A stretch of 16,753 nt of DNA from Verrucomicrobia bacterium UBA1727. GTDB taxonomy: Bacteria > Verrucomicrobiota > Kiritimatiellia > RFP12 > UBA1067. Location: positions 1 through 16,753 of the forward strand of contig DCIL01000050.1 of assembly GCA_002315875.1 (NCBI GenBank), in the 5' to 3' direction. The notes below the pieces were generated by a model that did no database searches, had not been told where the DNA came from, and saw nothing but the letters and a program-made list of their open reading frames with translations. Within the stretch, counting starts at the first letter, position 1. Each line of letters opens with the position of its first letter. Shown here one piece after another: positions 1 to 7,574 of the stretch. A program made the translations under genes and the position numbers.

Positions 1-7
1 GTCGAAC

Positions 8-1030
8 ATGGAAAGTCGGGTTAAGCCAACACCGGCTGCGCGCAAGAAGAAGCGGTGGGTGGCTGACGTCTGGTTGGGTCCGCGGCGGACGGGCGCGTTC
101 AAGGTGTCGGGTATTTCCGCTGACGGTCGGATTGAGACGCAGTGCGTTGACGCGCATGGGGCGCGGCGAGGGTTTGGCGAGACGATTCGCCGCGCGCTTC
201 GTAAAAGAGGTAAGGCGCCGCTCGAGGAGCGCTATGCGCGGCGGTCCGATGATCCTTTTGACACGCCGGAGGCGCGGGGCAGGGGAAACGGGTCTGATGA
301 AGAGGATGAGAACAAGGGTCCGATAATCTACCAAGGCGATGTCTATATTTCCGGGCTGCCGATGGTTGATCAGGGCGATCGGGCCTATTGTGCCGTTGCC
401 TCGGCAGCGCGGGTATTGCAGGGTTATGGCATTGAGGTGACTATGGATGACTTGGCGGTATTGGCGCATTCGTCGGAGACGGGTGGAACGAATCCAAGGT
501 TTTGGGAAGATGCGATCCGGAAAGTGGCGAATGCCCATGGGATGGAACTCAGGGTCGTTGAACAACTCACCGAGACGTCGCAATCGCTGACGAGACTCCT
601 GTACGATTACAATCAGACCGCGCGCGATATGGGCTACGAAGAGCTTTATACATGGGATTATGCCGATAAGTTTCTTCATAATTATGCGGCTTTTCACGAT
701 AATCGATCATATGATGTTCAACGTGAGGTAATGCTTTCTAACGATCATAAAACCGAGGCCTTTGATAAGAATGTCACCGAGCGCATCGATGAATCCGATC
801 CGATTTTCTGGACCGTGCGAATGGGGGATGTTGCTGAGCGAGATTCGTATGGTAATGAAATTGCCCTAAGTTCCGAGCATAACGGACACATGCGGCTCAT
901 CATTGGCTATAACGAAGAGCGCGGCGAGGTTCTTTACTCCGACAGTTGGGGCGAGGGACATGAGCTTAAACGTATGAATGCCGCAGACGCCCTGTCGATC
1001 ACTACGGCAATGTCCTATTTGGCGGATTGA
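8..1030 (+). CDS. C39/papain-like cysteine peptidase, 5' end possibly outside the window
   Basis: Probable cysteine peptidase of the C39/papain-like fold. A catalytic set can be read in order: Gln122 six residues before Cys128 (in GDRAYCAVASAARVL), His294 at the start of HMRLIIGY, and Asp312 in YSDSWG. The Gln-to-Cys spacing is the one seen in papain-like enzymes. The first ~100 residues are basic and then charged (RRSDDPFDTPEARGRG, SDEEDENKG), look like a linker, and match no family I recognise. No signal peptide is visible after the ATG at 8, but the frame is open to the window edge (codons TCG AAC precede the ATG), so the true N-terminus may lie upstream. No ABC transporter or bacteriocin precursor lies beside it, so a bacteriocin-processing role is not supported. 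Base composition becomes more A+T-rich around 650-780. The substrate is unknown. Confidence 0.72.
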   Translation: MESRVKPTPAARKKKRWVADVWLGPRRTGAFKVSGISADGRIETQCVDAHGARRGFGETIRRALRKRGKAPLEERYARRSDDPFDTPEARGRGNGSDEEDENKGPIIYQGDVYISGLPMVDQGDRAYCAVASAARVLQGYGIEVTMDDLAVLAHSSETGGTNPRFWEDAIRKVANAHGMELRVVEQLTETSQSLTRLLYDYNQTARDMGYEELYTWDYADKFLHNYAAFHDNRSYDVQREVMLSNDHKTEAFDKNVTERIDESDPIFWTVRMGDVAERDSYGNEIALSSEHNGHMRLIIGYNEERGEVLYSDSWGEGHELKRMNAADALSITTAMSYLAD

Positions 1031-1035
1031 TCCGG

Positions 1036-1064
1036 TTGAAAAACGGGTGCCCGTTTGGTACAAT
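1036..1064 (+). promoter_or_regulatory. Promoter P1 for the large secreted protein
   Basis: Sigma70-type promoter with -35 TTGAAA (1036-1041), a 17-base spacer and -10 TACAAT (1059-1064), followed by ACG. Transcription would start near 1071, about 30 bases before the chosen GTG start at 1100. The spacer holds an inverted repeat, AAACGGG/CCCGTTT (1041-1056). Confidence 0.75.
1041..1056. repeat. Inverted repeat within the P1 spacer, possible operator
   Basis: Seven-base arms AAACGGG and CCCGTTT with two bases between them, lying almost exactly between the -35 and -10 boxes of P1. Its placement suits a repressor site. It could also be the end hairpin of the upstream peptidase gene, which stops at 1030, but there is no U-tract after the stem. 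Confidence 0.4.
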
Positions 1065-1099
1065 ACGTGACGATTATTGCTTATATTAGGAGGAGCATT

Positions 1100-4000
1100 G
1101 TGTTTAAGCTTATATTGTCCGTAGTATCGGGCCTCTGTTGCCTGAGTGTTTTTGCGAGTGAAGTCGCCTTTGTCAATGCCGATTCCGACTGCGATCTCAG
1201 TAAGCCCGGGAACTGGGACGGCGGTGAGCTGCCCACCGGCAGCACGGTGACTGGCGTCGTCAATGTCGCCACCTACGGTACGAGTTATACCGTTGGGTCG
1301 AATGCCGAGATCAGCGGCATCAAGTTCAGCAACGCCTCTTCGAAGGTGACGATCGGCGGCGAGGGCGTGCTTACGCTCGGTGCCAGCGGGCTTACGCTCG
1401 ATTCGACCGGCGGCCTGAGAATCGATGCGAAACTCGCCACGTCCGCCGCGCAGACCTGGAATTTCGGTGGCGGCGAAGTGAATACTTATAACACGATTGC
1501 CGGTACGTCCACACTTACGCTCAAAAATGCGTCATTCATCCATTTCCGTAAGGCGCCGAACTACGGCGGAGAGATCTATTCCTGTGTCAAGATCAAGTAT
1601 TATGAGCCAGGAGCGTTTTGCAACACCTTCTCAACTCCTTCTTCTCCGATTCCCGAGTCGCGCATTTACTTTATGATCACTGGCAATGTCGAGGTTGCTT
1701 TCTCGACGCTTTTTCAGGGCAAGAAATATGTCAACGGCGCGTGGGATCCGAACACCGAATGGGTGCGCCGCGATTCGACACCGACAACGGAGGGTTTCGG
1801 GCGCCTCGTTCTTGATGACGGCACGTTCAAGCCAGGTGGCGTCGGGTTCTCGATGAGCTGCGGCTATGTTCGCCAGACCGGTGGCCTGATGGACTGCACT
1901 TCGGCATGGGGCCCATTCGTCGGTGACTATCATGCCTATTCACCGACTGGATACGGATGGGGTGGCGCCTCGGTGGCGTACTATATGCAGGGCGGCAACC
2001 TTACCGGTCGCCAGGTCTTTCTTGGTATGTACTATAATGTCACCACTAAGCCAGCGCTCTTCGAGCAGACCGGTGGCGCGGTAACGGTTTCGCGTGTGGC
2101 AATCGGCGCCGGAAATCAGTCGCATGATGCATCCTTCTCTCAGTATCTGATGGGCGGAGGCACGCTGGACGCCGGAATGACGCGCAATGACACGGAAAGA
2201 GCGCTGATCGTATCCGCCTTCGGAGGTCAGGGTTCGAATGCTGGTGCCGTCTATACCCAGACGAACGGTACGACCAAGGCGTATAAATTGCAGTGGGGCT
2301 CGGACATTAACTGCCTCGGAAGCGCGGCAACGGCCTCGCTCGGTTATCGCTACGGACTTTTTGAACTTAAGGGTGGGCGCTTTGAGCTCGGTGCCGGTGG
2401 CATCTGTAATTCTGCGAGCTGGTGTCGGTCGTATACCAACGCCACTTATTCGATGCAGATGAGCGGTGGCACCTTCGCGCCGCAAACGCAGCAGATCGGA
2501 CGATACCAGTGGCAGGTGATGCCGTCCGATGACGAGTTCACGGTCGAGACGAAGAATCAATTTACCCAGATCGCGCCAGTTTGGGGACAGGGCACACTCC
2601 GCAAGACCGGGTCGAATATGCTCGTACTTTCGGACGCGACGAAGTTCCGCGGCAATCTCAAGGTGGACGAAGGCACGGTGGCGTTCGCCGGCACTGCTTC
2701 GGCCACGACAGATGACAGTGGGGCGATTGTCTGGACTGGCGATGATATTGCTGAAAAGAACGATATTGAATATGGCGGTAAGGTGAGTTCGCTCGCCAGC
2801 ACGGACGGCAAGCATACGTTTGAAAATGCGGCGGTGCCAGCAGGAACGGATCCGTCGTTTTTCGCCTCTAAGGTGACGGTCACCAATGATACTGCTTTTG
2901 CCGGGCACAAGTCGTTTCTCCTTCACTGCAACTTCCTCGAGATTCCTGCGGTATCGAATCCGCTCAACGGGGCGACCAACTTCACGATCGTACTCGTCCA
3001 TCGTTCGAATATGGGCGACTGGACATGCACTGAAAATGGCATCAATTGGCCGTATTCGGCCTCGATTCTCGGCGATCTGGGTGACTGCGTGATTACTCAT
3101 ACTCATACGCGCGAAGGCAATTATTCGTCTACACCGCGACTTGCATTTGGCGCTAATATGAACGGCGGACGGCAGATGATGTCGCAGATGGATTACAATG
3201 TGAACGACAACCTCGCGCATGTGGCGATCGTCTCGTATTCCAACAATTTCGTTCGGGTTATCGTTGACGGCTATACGACCAACCATCTTGCCGCGACGGC
3301 CACGGCGCTATCGCACTGGAAACGCTTTGTGAATCGTCCGCTCTGGCTTGGCGGCAACAAGTCAACCGCTTACACGCATGGCAACCAGGTCTGCAAGGAT
3401 ACGCGAATCGCAGAACTTCGAATCTATCCCGAGCGGGCGCTGAGTGAGGTTGAGTGCTACAAGCTTGGCGCGACGCTGTCGAAGAAATACGGCATCAATG
3501 AGTCCGGCTTCGTGCGTTATTGCACCAAGGGCGGAGATTACAAGACGGCGTCCGCCCCCGCTACTCCGGCGGAAACGGCATACGAGTGGGATGCCGATGA
3601 TCTCAATGACAGCGAGGATGGCACGAAGATCGCGAGCTGGAAGACGAAGGATGGCACGACCGCCGATGCTAACACGAACGATGGAAACTTGTGGGTGAAG
3701 AATCAAGGTCACGGACCGTATCTCGTGAAGAATGCGATCAATGGACATTCGGCGTTGAAATTCGTCCGTTCCGAGTATACGGGCCTCGCGCTTTCCTCGG
3801 CGAACAATCCGTTGTCCGGGCTTAAGGACTTTGCTCTCGTCGTGGTTTTCCGCACCGCTGAGAACAATCTTCTCGGCAAAGGCACTTATGGGGCGTCCGA
3901 AAAGGACGTTTCCGGTGACGGCATCATCGGCATGCGCACCTACGGTTGGGCGCCGAACGATCCTGGCATTACGCTTCATTCCTATGGACGACTGATGGCG

Positions 4001-4831
4001 GCGTGGGCCTGCGATAAATACACCTATTCGGCGAGACCGCTTTTCGTCAACGACAACATGCCGCACGTGGCGGTACTGTCGCGGGACGGCACGAGCGGCA
4101 AGTACGAGTGGATGGTTGATGGCGTCCGGGTGGCCAGCGGCAATTCGGATTCGACTACGGTGACTTCCGGTTATGTGTTCCAATTCGGCGTACTTTGCGA
4201 TCAGCAATATGGCTTCTATGAAGGTGAGATTGCGGCGGCGCGTGTCTACCAGCGAGCGCTCACTCACGGTGAAATGAGCGAAATCTGCGAATATTATGCT
4301 CATAAGTACGGCTTCATGAGCCGCGGACAGGTGGCGGAGACGGCGGAAACGGTCAAGGCGATTGGCCTCGGCGCGACTAACGTCACGATTGCTGCCGGCG
4401 CGACGCTCAGGTTGCCGAACGCGGCCACGGTTCCGTACACGATCGGGAAGGGGGTTACGCTTTCCGGTGAGGGAACGGTTGAGGGCAAGGTGCGCTATGG
4501 CGAGAATTCGGTTTACGATCTGACGCTTACGATTCCGACAATCGAAAAGCTTGAGCTTAAGGATTGTACCGTCAAGGCGGACGAAGACGCTGCGGACGGA
4601 GCCAATATCACTTCGGTCAGCGGCACGATCACGATCGATCCTGCTGCGGTGATGGCGAAGGGCAAGGCGAAGAATCCGGTATTGACCAATGTCGCTCCGG
4701 GGGTGGTCGATAGCGGGACGGTCTTTGAAGTCAAGGACGGCGATCCGCGCTTCATCTACGGCGAATACGATGCCGACTCGCGCAGTATTCGCATCCGCCG
4801 CCGCTTCAGCACGGTAATCATCCTGCGGTAG
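1100..4831 (+). CDS. Large secreted protein with autotransporter-type repeats and two LamG-like domains
   Basis: A 1243-residue exported protein. The GTG at 1100 is chosen because AGGAGGAG lies at 1088-1095 and it gives a clean signal peptide (MFKLILSVVSGLCCLSVFA, likely cut before SEVAF). An in-frame TTG at 1055 overlaps the promoter. Residues ~25-490 are Gly/Thr/Ser-rich, with recurring short strands of the form Y-x-Q-x-GG. Residues ~497-530 match the passenger-associated repeat style (GTLRKTGSNMLVLSD then GNLKVDEGTVAFAG). Two concanavalin/LamG-like domains follow, at ~593-797 and ~827-1072. Each has a phrase like PHVAV before a VDG strand and ends with a R-x-Y-x-RALS or RALTHGE motif and KYG. 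The tail returns to short beta strands and ends in a basic, hydrophobic stretch (IRIRRRFSTVIILR). No beta-barrel, PEP-CTERM or catalytic motif is visible. Likely a surface or secreted glycan-binding or adhesive protein; the ligand is unknown. Confidence 0.85.
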   Translation: MFKLILSVVSGLCCLSVFASEVAFVNADSDCDLSKPGNWDGGELPTGSTVTGVVNVATYGTSYTVGSNAEISGIKFSNASSKVTIGGEGVLTLGASGLTLDSTGGLRIDAKLATSAAQTWNFGGGEVNTYNTIAGTSTLTLKNASFIHFRKAPNYGGEIYSCVKIKYYEPGAFCNTFSTPSSPIPESRIYFMITGNVEVAFSTLFQGKKYVNGAWDPNTEWVRRDSTPTTEGFGRLVLDDGTFKPGGVGFSMSCGYVRQTGGLMDCTSAWGPFVGDYHAYSPTGYGWGGASVAYYMQGGNLTGRQVFLGMYYNVTTKPALFEQTGGAVTVSRVAIGAGNQSHDASFSQYLMGGGTLDAGMTRNDTERALIVSAFGGQGSNAGAVYTQTNGTTKAYKLQWGSDINCLGSAATASLGYRYGLFELKGGRFELGAGGICNSASWCRSYTNATYSMQMSGGTFAPQTQQIGRYQWQVMPSDDEFTVETKNQFTQIAPVWGQGTLRKTGSNMLVLSDATKFRGNLKVDEGTVAFAGTASATTDDSGAIVWTGDDIAEKNDIEYGGKVSSLASTDGKHTFENAAVPAGTDPSFFASKVTVTNDTAFAGHKSFLLHCNFLEIPAVSNPLNGATNFTIVLVHRSNMGDWTCTENGINWPYSASILGDLGDCVITHTHTREGNYSSTPRLAFGANMNGGRQMMSQMDYNVNDNLAHVAIVSYSNNFVRVIVDGYTTNHLAATATALSHWKRFVNRPLWLGGNKSTAYTHGNQVCKDTRIAELRIYPERALSEVECYKLGATLSKKYGINESGFVRYCTKGGDYKTASAPATPAETAYEWDADDLNDSEDGTKIASWKTKDGTTADANTNDGNLWVKNQGHGPYLVKNAINGHSALKFVRSEYTGLALSSANNPLSGLKDFALVVVFRTAENNLLGKGTYGASEKDVSGDGIIGMRTYGWAPNDPGITLHSYGRLMAAWACDKYTYSARPLFVNDNMPHVAVLSRDGTSGKYEWMVDGVRVASGNSDSTTVTSGYVFQFGVLCDQQYGFYEGEIAAARVYQRALTHGEMSEICEYYAHKYGFMSRGQVAETAETVKAIGLGATNVTIAAGATLRLPNAATVPYTIGKGVTLSGEGTVEGKVRYGENSVYDLTLTIPTIEKLELKDCTVKADEDAADGANITSVSGTITIDPAAVMAKGKAKNPVLTNVAPGVVDSGTVFEVKDGDPRFIYGEYDADSRSIRIRRRFSTVIILR

Positions 4832-4832
4832 T

Positions 4833-4861
4833 TTGTTTCGGGTAGTGGGTTTTGATATAAT
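4833..4861 (+). promoter_or_regulatory. Promoter P2 for the hisI-led polyene operon
   Basis: -10 TATAAT at 4856-4861 followed by ACG, with -35 TTGTTT at 4833-4838 and a 17-base spacer. It begins two bases after the stop codon of the upstream gene. Transcription would start near 4868, giving a leader of about 20 bases before the ATG at 4891, with GGAGAAG at 4882-4888 as ribosome binding site. Confidence 0.72.
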
Positions 4862-4890
4862 ACGCGGACAAATTCAAAATTGGAGAAGAA

Positions 4891-5334
4891 ATGGGACAGT
4901 TAGAAGAATCGTCGGAACTCACACTTGATTTCACCAAGCTCGAAAAGGTTGGCGCGCAGGTCGCTGACAGCCGCGCAAAGGGCGTTGAGATTGATCCGGG
5001 AGTGATTCCGGTCGCCGTGCAGAATGCCGATACCAAGGAGGTAATCCTCGTCGCCTACACCAACGAGTATGCGATGAAGGAAAGTTTCGCTAAGAAGAAA
5101 CTAATCCTCTGGTCCACCAGCCGCAACAAGCTCTGGTTCAAGGGCGAGACGAGTGGTGAGACGTTTGACCTTTTGGAGGCGTATGTCAACTGCGAGCAGA
5201 ATTCGCTTCTCTACATTGTGCGTCCCTGCCGCGGCGGCATCTGCCACACGAAGAATCAATCCGGCGCCCCTCGCAATTGCTATTATCGCAAGATTGATTT
5301 CGATACGCTCAAGCTCACGTTTGTCGATCCGTAA
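4891..5334 (+). CDS. hisI: Phosphoribosyl-AMP cyclohydrolase (HisI-type), divergent metal site
   Basis: HisI opens the purine ring of phosphoribosyl-AMP in histidine biosynthesis, in the cytoplasm. Family signatures seen here: PVAVQNADTKEVILVAYTNE, LWSTSRNKLWFKGETSG and a CHTK segment. The length (147 aa) fits a HisI without a fused HisE domain. The three zinc-ligand cysteines of the family appear at Cys101, Cys118 and Cys130. The usual DCDxD motif, whose aspartates bind Mg2+, reads NCEQN (100-104). The segment between the last two zinc cysteines is five residues longer than the common CHTGxxxC spacing. I believe similar variants occur in PVC-group bacteria, but this is from memory. It is the first gene after P2, and only 15 bases separate it from the first ACP gene, so it probably shares the operon. 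No other his gene is in the window. Confidence 0.88.
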   Translation: MGQLEESSELTLDFTKLEKVGAQVADSRAKGVEIDPGVIPVAVQNADTKEVILVAYTNEYAMKESFAKKKLILWSTSRNKLWFKGETSGETFDLLEAYVNCEQNSLLYIVRPCRGGICHTKNQSGAPRNCYYRKIDFDTLKLTFVDP

Positions 5335-5349
5335 TCGGGAGGGGATGAG

Positions 5350-5628
5350 ATGAAGCGTTCGGAGTTGGAGGATCAGATCCGCGAAGTGATCCTTTCGTCC
5401 GTCGAGGTCGATGGACTCACGGCGGCGGACATTCCTGCGGACGTTCCGCTTTTCGGCGAAGGAGTCGGACTCGATTCGATTGACGCCTTGGAAATCGGAG
5501 CGGCGCTCAGGCGGAAGTTTCAAGTGAAATTCAAGGCGAATTCCGATGAGAACCGTGCGCATTTCCGCACCGTGGCTACTCTTGCGGATTTCATCGCCGC
5601 CAATGCTGGCATCGTGATGGAGGATTGA
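5350..5628 (+). CDS. Acyl carrier protein 1 of the polyene cluster
   Basis: A 92-residue acyl carrier protein. The phosphopantetheine attachment serine is Ser43 in GLDSIDALEIG. The four-helix pattern is recognisable, with a long helix 1 (ELEDQIREVILSSV) and a C-terminal helix (ATLADFIAANAGIV). The insert around FKANSDENRAHFRTV before the last helix is characteristic of the first carrier protein of aryl-polyene clusters. A strong ribosome binding site GGGAGGGG lies at 5337-5344. Aryl-polyene systems use two ACPs that carry the starter and the growing chain; the second follows two bases after this stop codon. It would need a phosphopantetheinyl transferase encoded elsewhere. Confidence 0.9.
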   Translation: MKRSELEDQIREVILSSVEVDGLTAADIPADVPLFGEGVGLDSIDALEIGAALRRKFQVKFKANSDENRAHFRTVATLADFIAANAGIVMED

Positions 5629-5630
5629 TC

Positions 5631-5882
5631 ATGGACAAGCAGCAGGTTTTTGACAGGATTGCCGAGGTGTTGGTGTCCGAATTCGAGATTGACCGCGCCA
5701 AGCTCGTTCCTGAAGCGAAGCTCTTTGAAGATCTTGATCTCGATTCGATTGATGCGGTCGATCTGGTGGTGCGCATCCAGTCCGAAACCGGCATCAAGGT
5801 CAAGGCCGAGGATTTCAAATCGATCCGCACTTTGGGTGATGTCGCCGAGGTTATAGCTCGTCTGATTTCCGAGCAGCGGTGA
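5631..5882 (+). CDS. Acyl carrier protein 2 of the polyene cluster
   Basis: An 83-residue acyl carrier protein with Ser39 in DLDLDSIDAVDL as the phosphopantetheine site, followed by the usual acidic helix 2 (VVRIQSETGIKV). The ATG at 5631 is chosen over an in-frame TTG at 5625 because GGAGGA lies at 5619-5624, six bases before it. It is closer to a standard fatty-acid ACP than its partner. The stop codon overlaps the ATG of the next gene, suggesting translational coupling. Its role is to hold intermediates for the ketosynthase, ketoreductase and dehydratases of the cluster. Confidence 0.92.
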   Translation: MDKQQVFDRIAEVLVSEFEIDRAKLVPEAKLFEDLDLDSIDAVDLVVRIQSETGIKVKAEDFKSIRTLGDVAEVIARLISEQR

Positions 5883-6268
5883 TGAAACTCGCGATTCGAA
5901 TCGCGTTAGGGCTTTCGCTCGTTTGGCTCATATATTTCGCCAAGGCGCACGTTGCGTTCAGGTTTTATCCAGTGGCGATGAACCTGATCTTCTTCTTTCT
6001 GTTCGCCCTGTCGCTGTTTCGGACGCCTCTCGTGGAGATTTTCGCAAGGCGTATGGGCGAGCGCCTTGACGCGCGCGGCATCGTCTATTGCCGAAAGGTC
6101 ACGCTCGCCTGGGTCGTGTTTCTGTTTCTGAACACCAGTGTTTCTCTCGCCACGGTATTCCTTTCGCGCGAACTTTGGGCGATCTACAACGGGTGCGTGA
6201 GTTATGTTCTGATGGGACTGATGTTTGCGGTCGAATTCTTCGTCCGCAGAAGGGTGCGCCATGACTGA
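5882..6268 (+). CDS. COG4648-type inner-membrane protein
   Basis: A 128-residue protein with four predicted membrane segments: near the N-terminus (IRIALGLSLVWLIYFA), ~36-50 (NLIFFFLFALSLF), ~74-96 (VTLAWVVFLFLNTSVSLATVFL) and ~102-120 (VSYVLMGLMFAVEFFV). Between segments 2 and 3 lies a cytoplasmic-looking loop with ARRMGERLDARGIVYCRKVTL. This size and pattern, and its place directly after two ACPs and before the AMP-ligase, match the small COG4648 membrane protein found in aryl-polyene clusters, whose exact role is not settled. The ATG at 5882 overlaps the preceding stop (TGATG); a GTG one codon earlier (5879) is also possible. The stop overlaps the next gene by 8 bases. Confidence 0.82.
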   Translation: MKLAIRIALGLSLVWLIYFAKAHVAFRFYPVAMNLIFFFLFALSLFRTPLVEIFARRMGERLDARGIVYCRKVTLAWVVFLFLNTSVSLATVFLSRELWAIYNGCVSYVLMGLMFAVEFFVRRRVRHD

Positions 6269-7574
6269 AGTGCATTTTGGCACGTCTGGCTCGACGGGGG
6301 AGTCGAAACTAATCGTCCGCAGCGAAGAACAGCTGCAGCAGGACGCGGCCGGGCTTGTCCGTGCCTTTCCCGAGATCTGGGCTTCAGCGCCGACAGTAGT
6401 CGCCTCGATTCGTCCCGAACACATGTATGGCGCCTTGTGGCGCGTCCGCGCACCGGCGATTGCCGGATCAAAGGTCGATCCGATTGTGGCGTTTTCGGTT
6501 GAAGAGCTGATTGCCGCGCGGAAACAGTACGGATCTTTTCTCTTCGTGACGACGCCGTCCTTTCTTGAGAAGGCGCTCTTGCATGATGATTTTTCCTCGT
6601 TGCGCGGCGCTTTTGTCGCAGTGGTCATCTCGGGCGCTCCGCTCCGCAAGGAGACCGCGCTTCAGGTGCATGCGGTTGTCGGGGTGTGTCCGCTTGAGAT
6701 CTATGGCTCGACCGAGACGGGAACCGTCGCCTGGCGCAGGCGTGTGGACGGCGACGATTGTCAGTTGATGGACGGAGTAGAGGCGCGGCGAACGGAGGAC
6801 GGACGGTTGGAAGTCGTCTCGCCGTACGCGATGACGAGTCCGTTCGTGATGAATGATTTGGTGGAGTTCGTCTCACCGCGGCGTTTTCAGTTGCTCGGAC
6901 GCGCTGATAGGCAAGTCAAGATTCTTGAGAAATACGTGTCGCTCGGAGCGATTGAATCGGCATTCTCAGCTCATCCGTTCGTGGAGCGGGTTCGTGTCGA
7001 AGCGTTCGGGGACGGCGTGCCGCGTCTCGGAGCGCTCATCGTGCTTTCGCGTGCAGGCGTCGCTGAGCTCGTCCGCGGCACTTTTGCCGGACTTTGCGGA
7101 CGCTTCAGAGAGGATCTGCGCGACGCGGTCGGAGACCATGCCTTCCCGCGGCGGATTCGTTTTGTTCGAGAATTTCCGTCCAATGAGCAGGGCAAGACAA
7201 CCGTAGCCGCAGTGCGTGCCGCGCTCGGCGCGTGGTGCCGCGAGCCGGTGGTGACCGACTGGCGGCTTTCCGGAAACGAGCTTAAGGCGAAATTTGTTTT
7301 TCCGCCGGACACTGAATGCTTTAGCGGACACTTCCCAGGGTTTCCGATCCTTCCTGGAGTAGCGCAGCTGTATTTCCTTCGTCATTTCGCGAAGCAGGCG
7401 TTTCGGGATTTTCCCGATGTCGCCACCTACAGGAAGCTCAAGTTCCAGAAGATCGTATTGCCCTCGCGCGAGATCGAGCTGGAAGTGGTCCGTCGCGACT
7501 CTGAATTCACGTTTGCCTTCAAGGGCGAGACGGGCAATTGCTCTTCCGGAATTGTCACGGAGACGCAGAAATGA
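6261..7574 (+). CDS. Adenylate-forming ligase fused to a FabZ-like hot-dog dehydratase
   Basis: A two-domain protein of 437 residues. Residues 1-325 are an ANL-superfamily acyl-adenylating domain: ATP loop TSGSTGESK at 8-16, YGSTET near 148, Asp in NDLVEF near 200, GRADRQVKI near 213-221, and Lys312 in NEQGKTT as the C-terminal catalytic lysine. Residues 330-437 are a hot-dog domain with GHFPGFPILPGVAQ, where His357 is the FabA/FabZ-type catalytic histidine. In aryl-polyene synthesis this pair would activate the aryl acid onto an ACP and dehydrate hydroxyacyl-ACP. The ATG at 6261 is chosen because AGAAGGG lies at 6248-6254 and the P-loop starts six residues later. The usual ~100 or more residues before the P-loop are missing, and upstream DNA encodes the membrane protein in another frame. 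Either the gene is trimmed or the domain is a compact variant. Confidence 0.88.
   Translation: MTEVHFGTSGSTGESKLIVRSEEQLQQDAAGLVRAFPEIWASAPTVVASIRPEHMYGALWRVRAPAIAGSKVDPIVAFSVEELIAARKQYGSFLFVTTPSFLEKALLHDDFSSLRGAFVAVVISGAPLRKETALQVHAVVGVCPLEIYGSTETGTVAWRRRVDGDDCQLMDGVEARRTEDGRLEVVSPYAMTSPFVMNDLVEFVSPRRFQLLGRADRQVKILEKYVSLGAIESAFSAHPFVERVRVEAFGDGVPRLGALIVLSRAGVAELVRGTFAGLCGRFREDLRDAVGDHAFPRRIRFVREFPSNEQGKTTVAAVRAALGAWCREPVVTDWRLSGNELKAKFVFPPDTECFSGHFPGFPILPGVAQLYFLRHFAKQAFRDFPDVATYRKLKFQKIVLPSREIELEVVRRDSEFTFAFKGETGNCSSGIVTETQK

Noticed and set aside
8..1030. Bacteriocin-processing ABC transporter peptidase
   Set aside because: No membrane or ATPase domains and no precursor peptide gene nearby; only the C39-like fold is supported.
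1041..1060. Rho-independent terminator for the peptidase gene
   Set aside because: The stem is only 7 bp, has no U-tract after it, and lies within the promoter of the next gene; kept as a possible operator instead.
1055..1099. Upstream TTG start for the large secreted protein
   Set aside because: It falls in the promoter between the -35 and -10 boxes, adds residues before a good signal peptide, and has no ribosome binding site, while GTG 1100 follows AGGAGGAG.
2026..2040. TATAAT-like string inside the large secreted protein gene
   Set aside because: It lies in coding sequence, lacks the ACG found after the other four -10 boxes and has no gene start behind it.
1940..3286. 448-codon open frame on the - strand within the large secreted protein gene
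   Set aside because: It lies wholly inside a well-supported + strand gene, its translation is rich in Arg/His/Ile with no domain or signal peptide, and it has no clear promoter or ribosome binding site.
3362..4303. 313-codon open frame on the - strand
   Set aside because: Another antisense shadow of the LamG-domain gene, with the same composition and no recognisable family.
4740..4831. PEP-CTERM or similar sorting tail on the large secreted protein
   Set aside because: No PEP motif and only a short hydrophobic end; not enough for a call.
6225..6260. Upstream start for the adenylating ligase
   Set aside because: It adds only twelve residues from within the membrane protein gene and does not restore the missing N-domain; ATG 6261 has a ribosome binding site.
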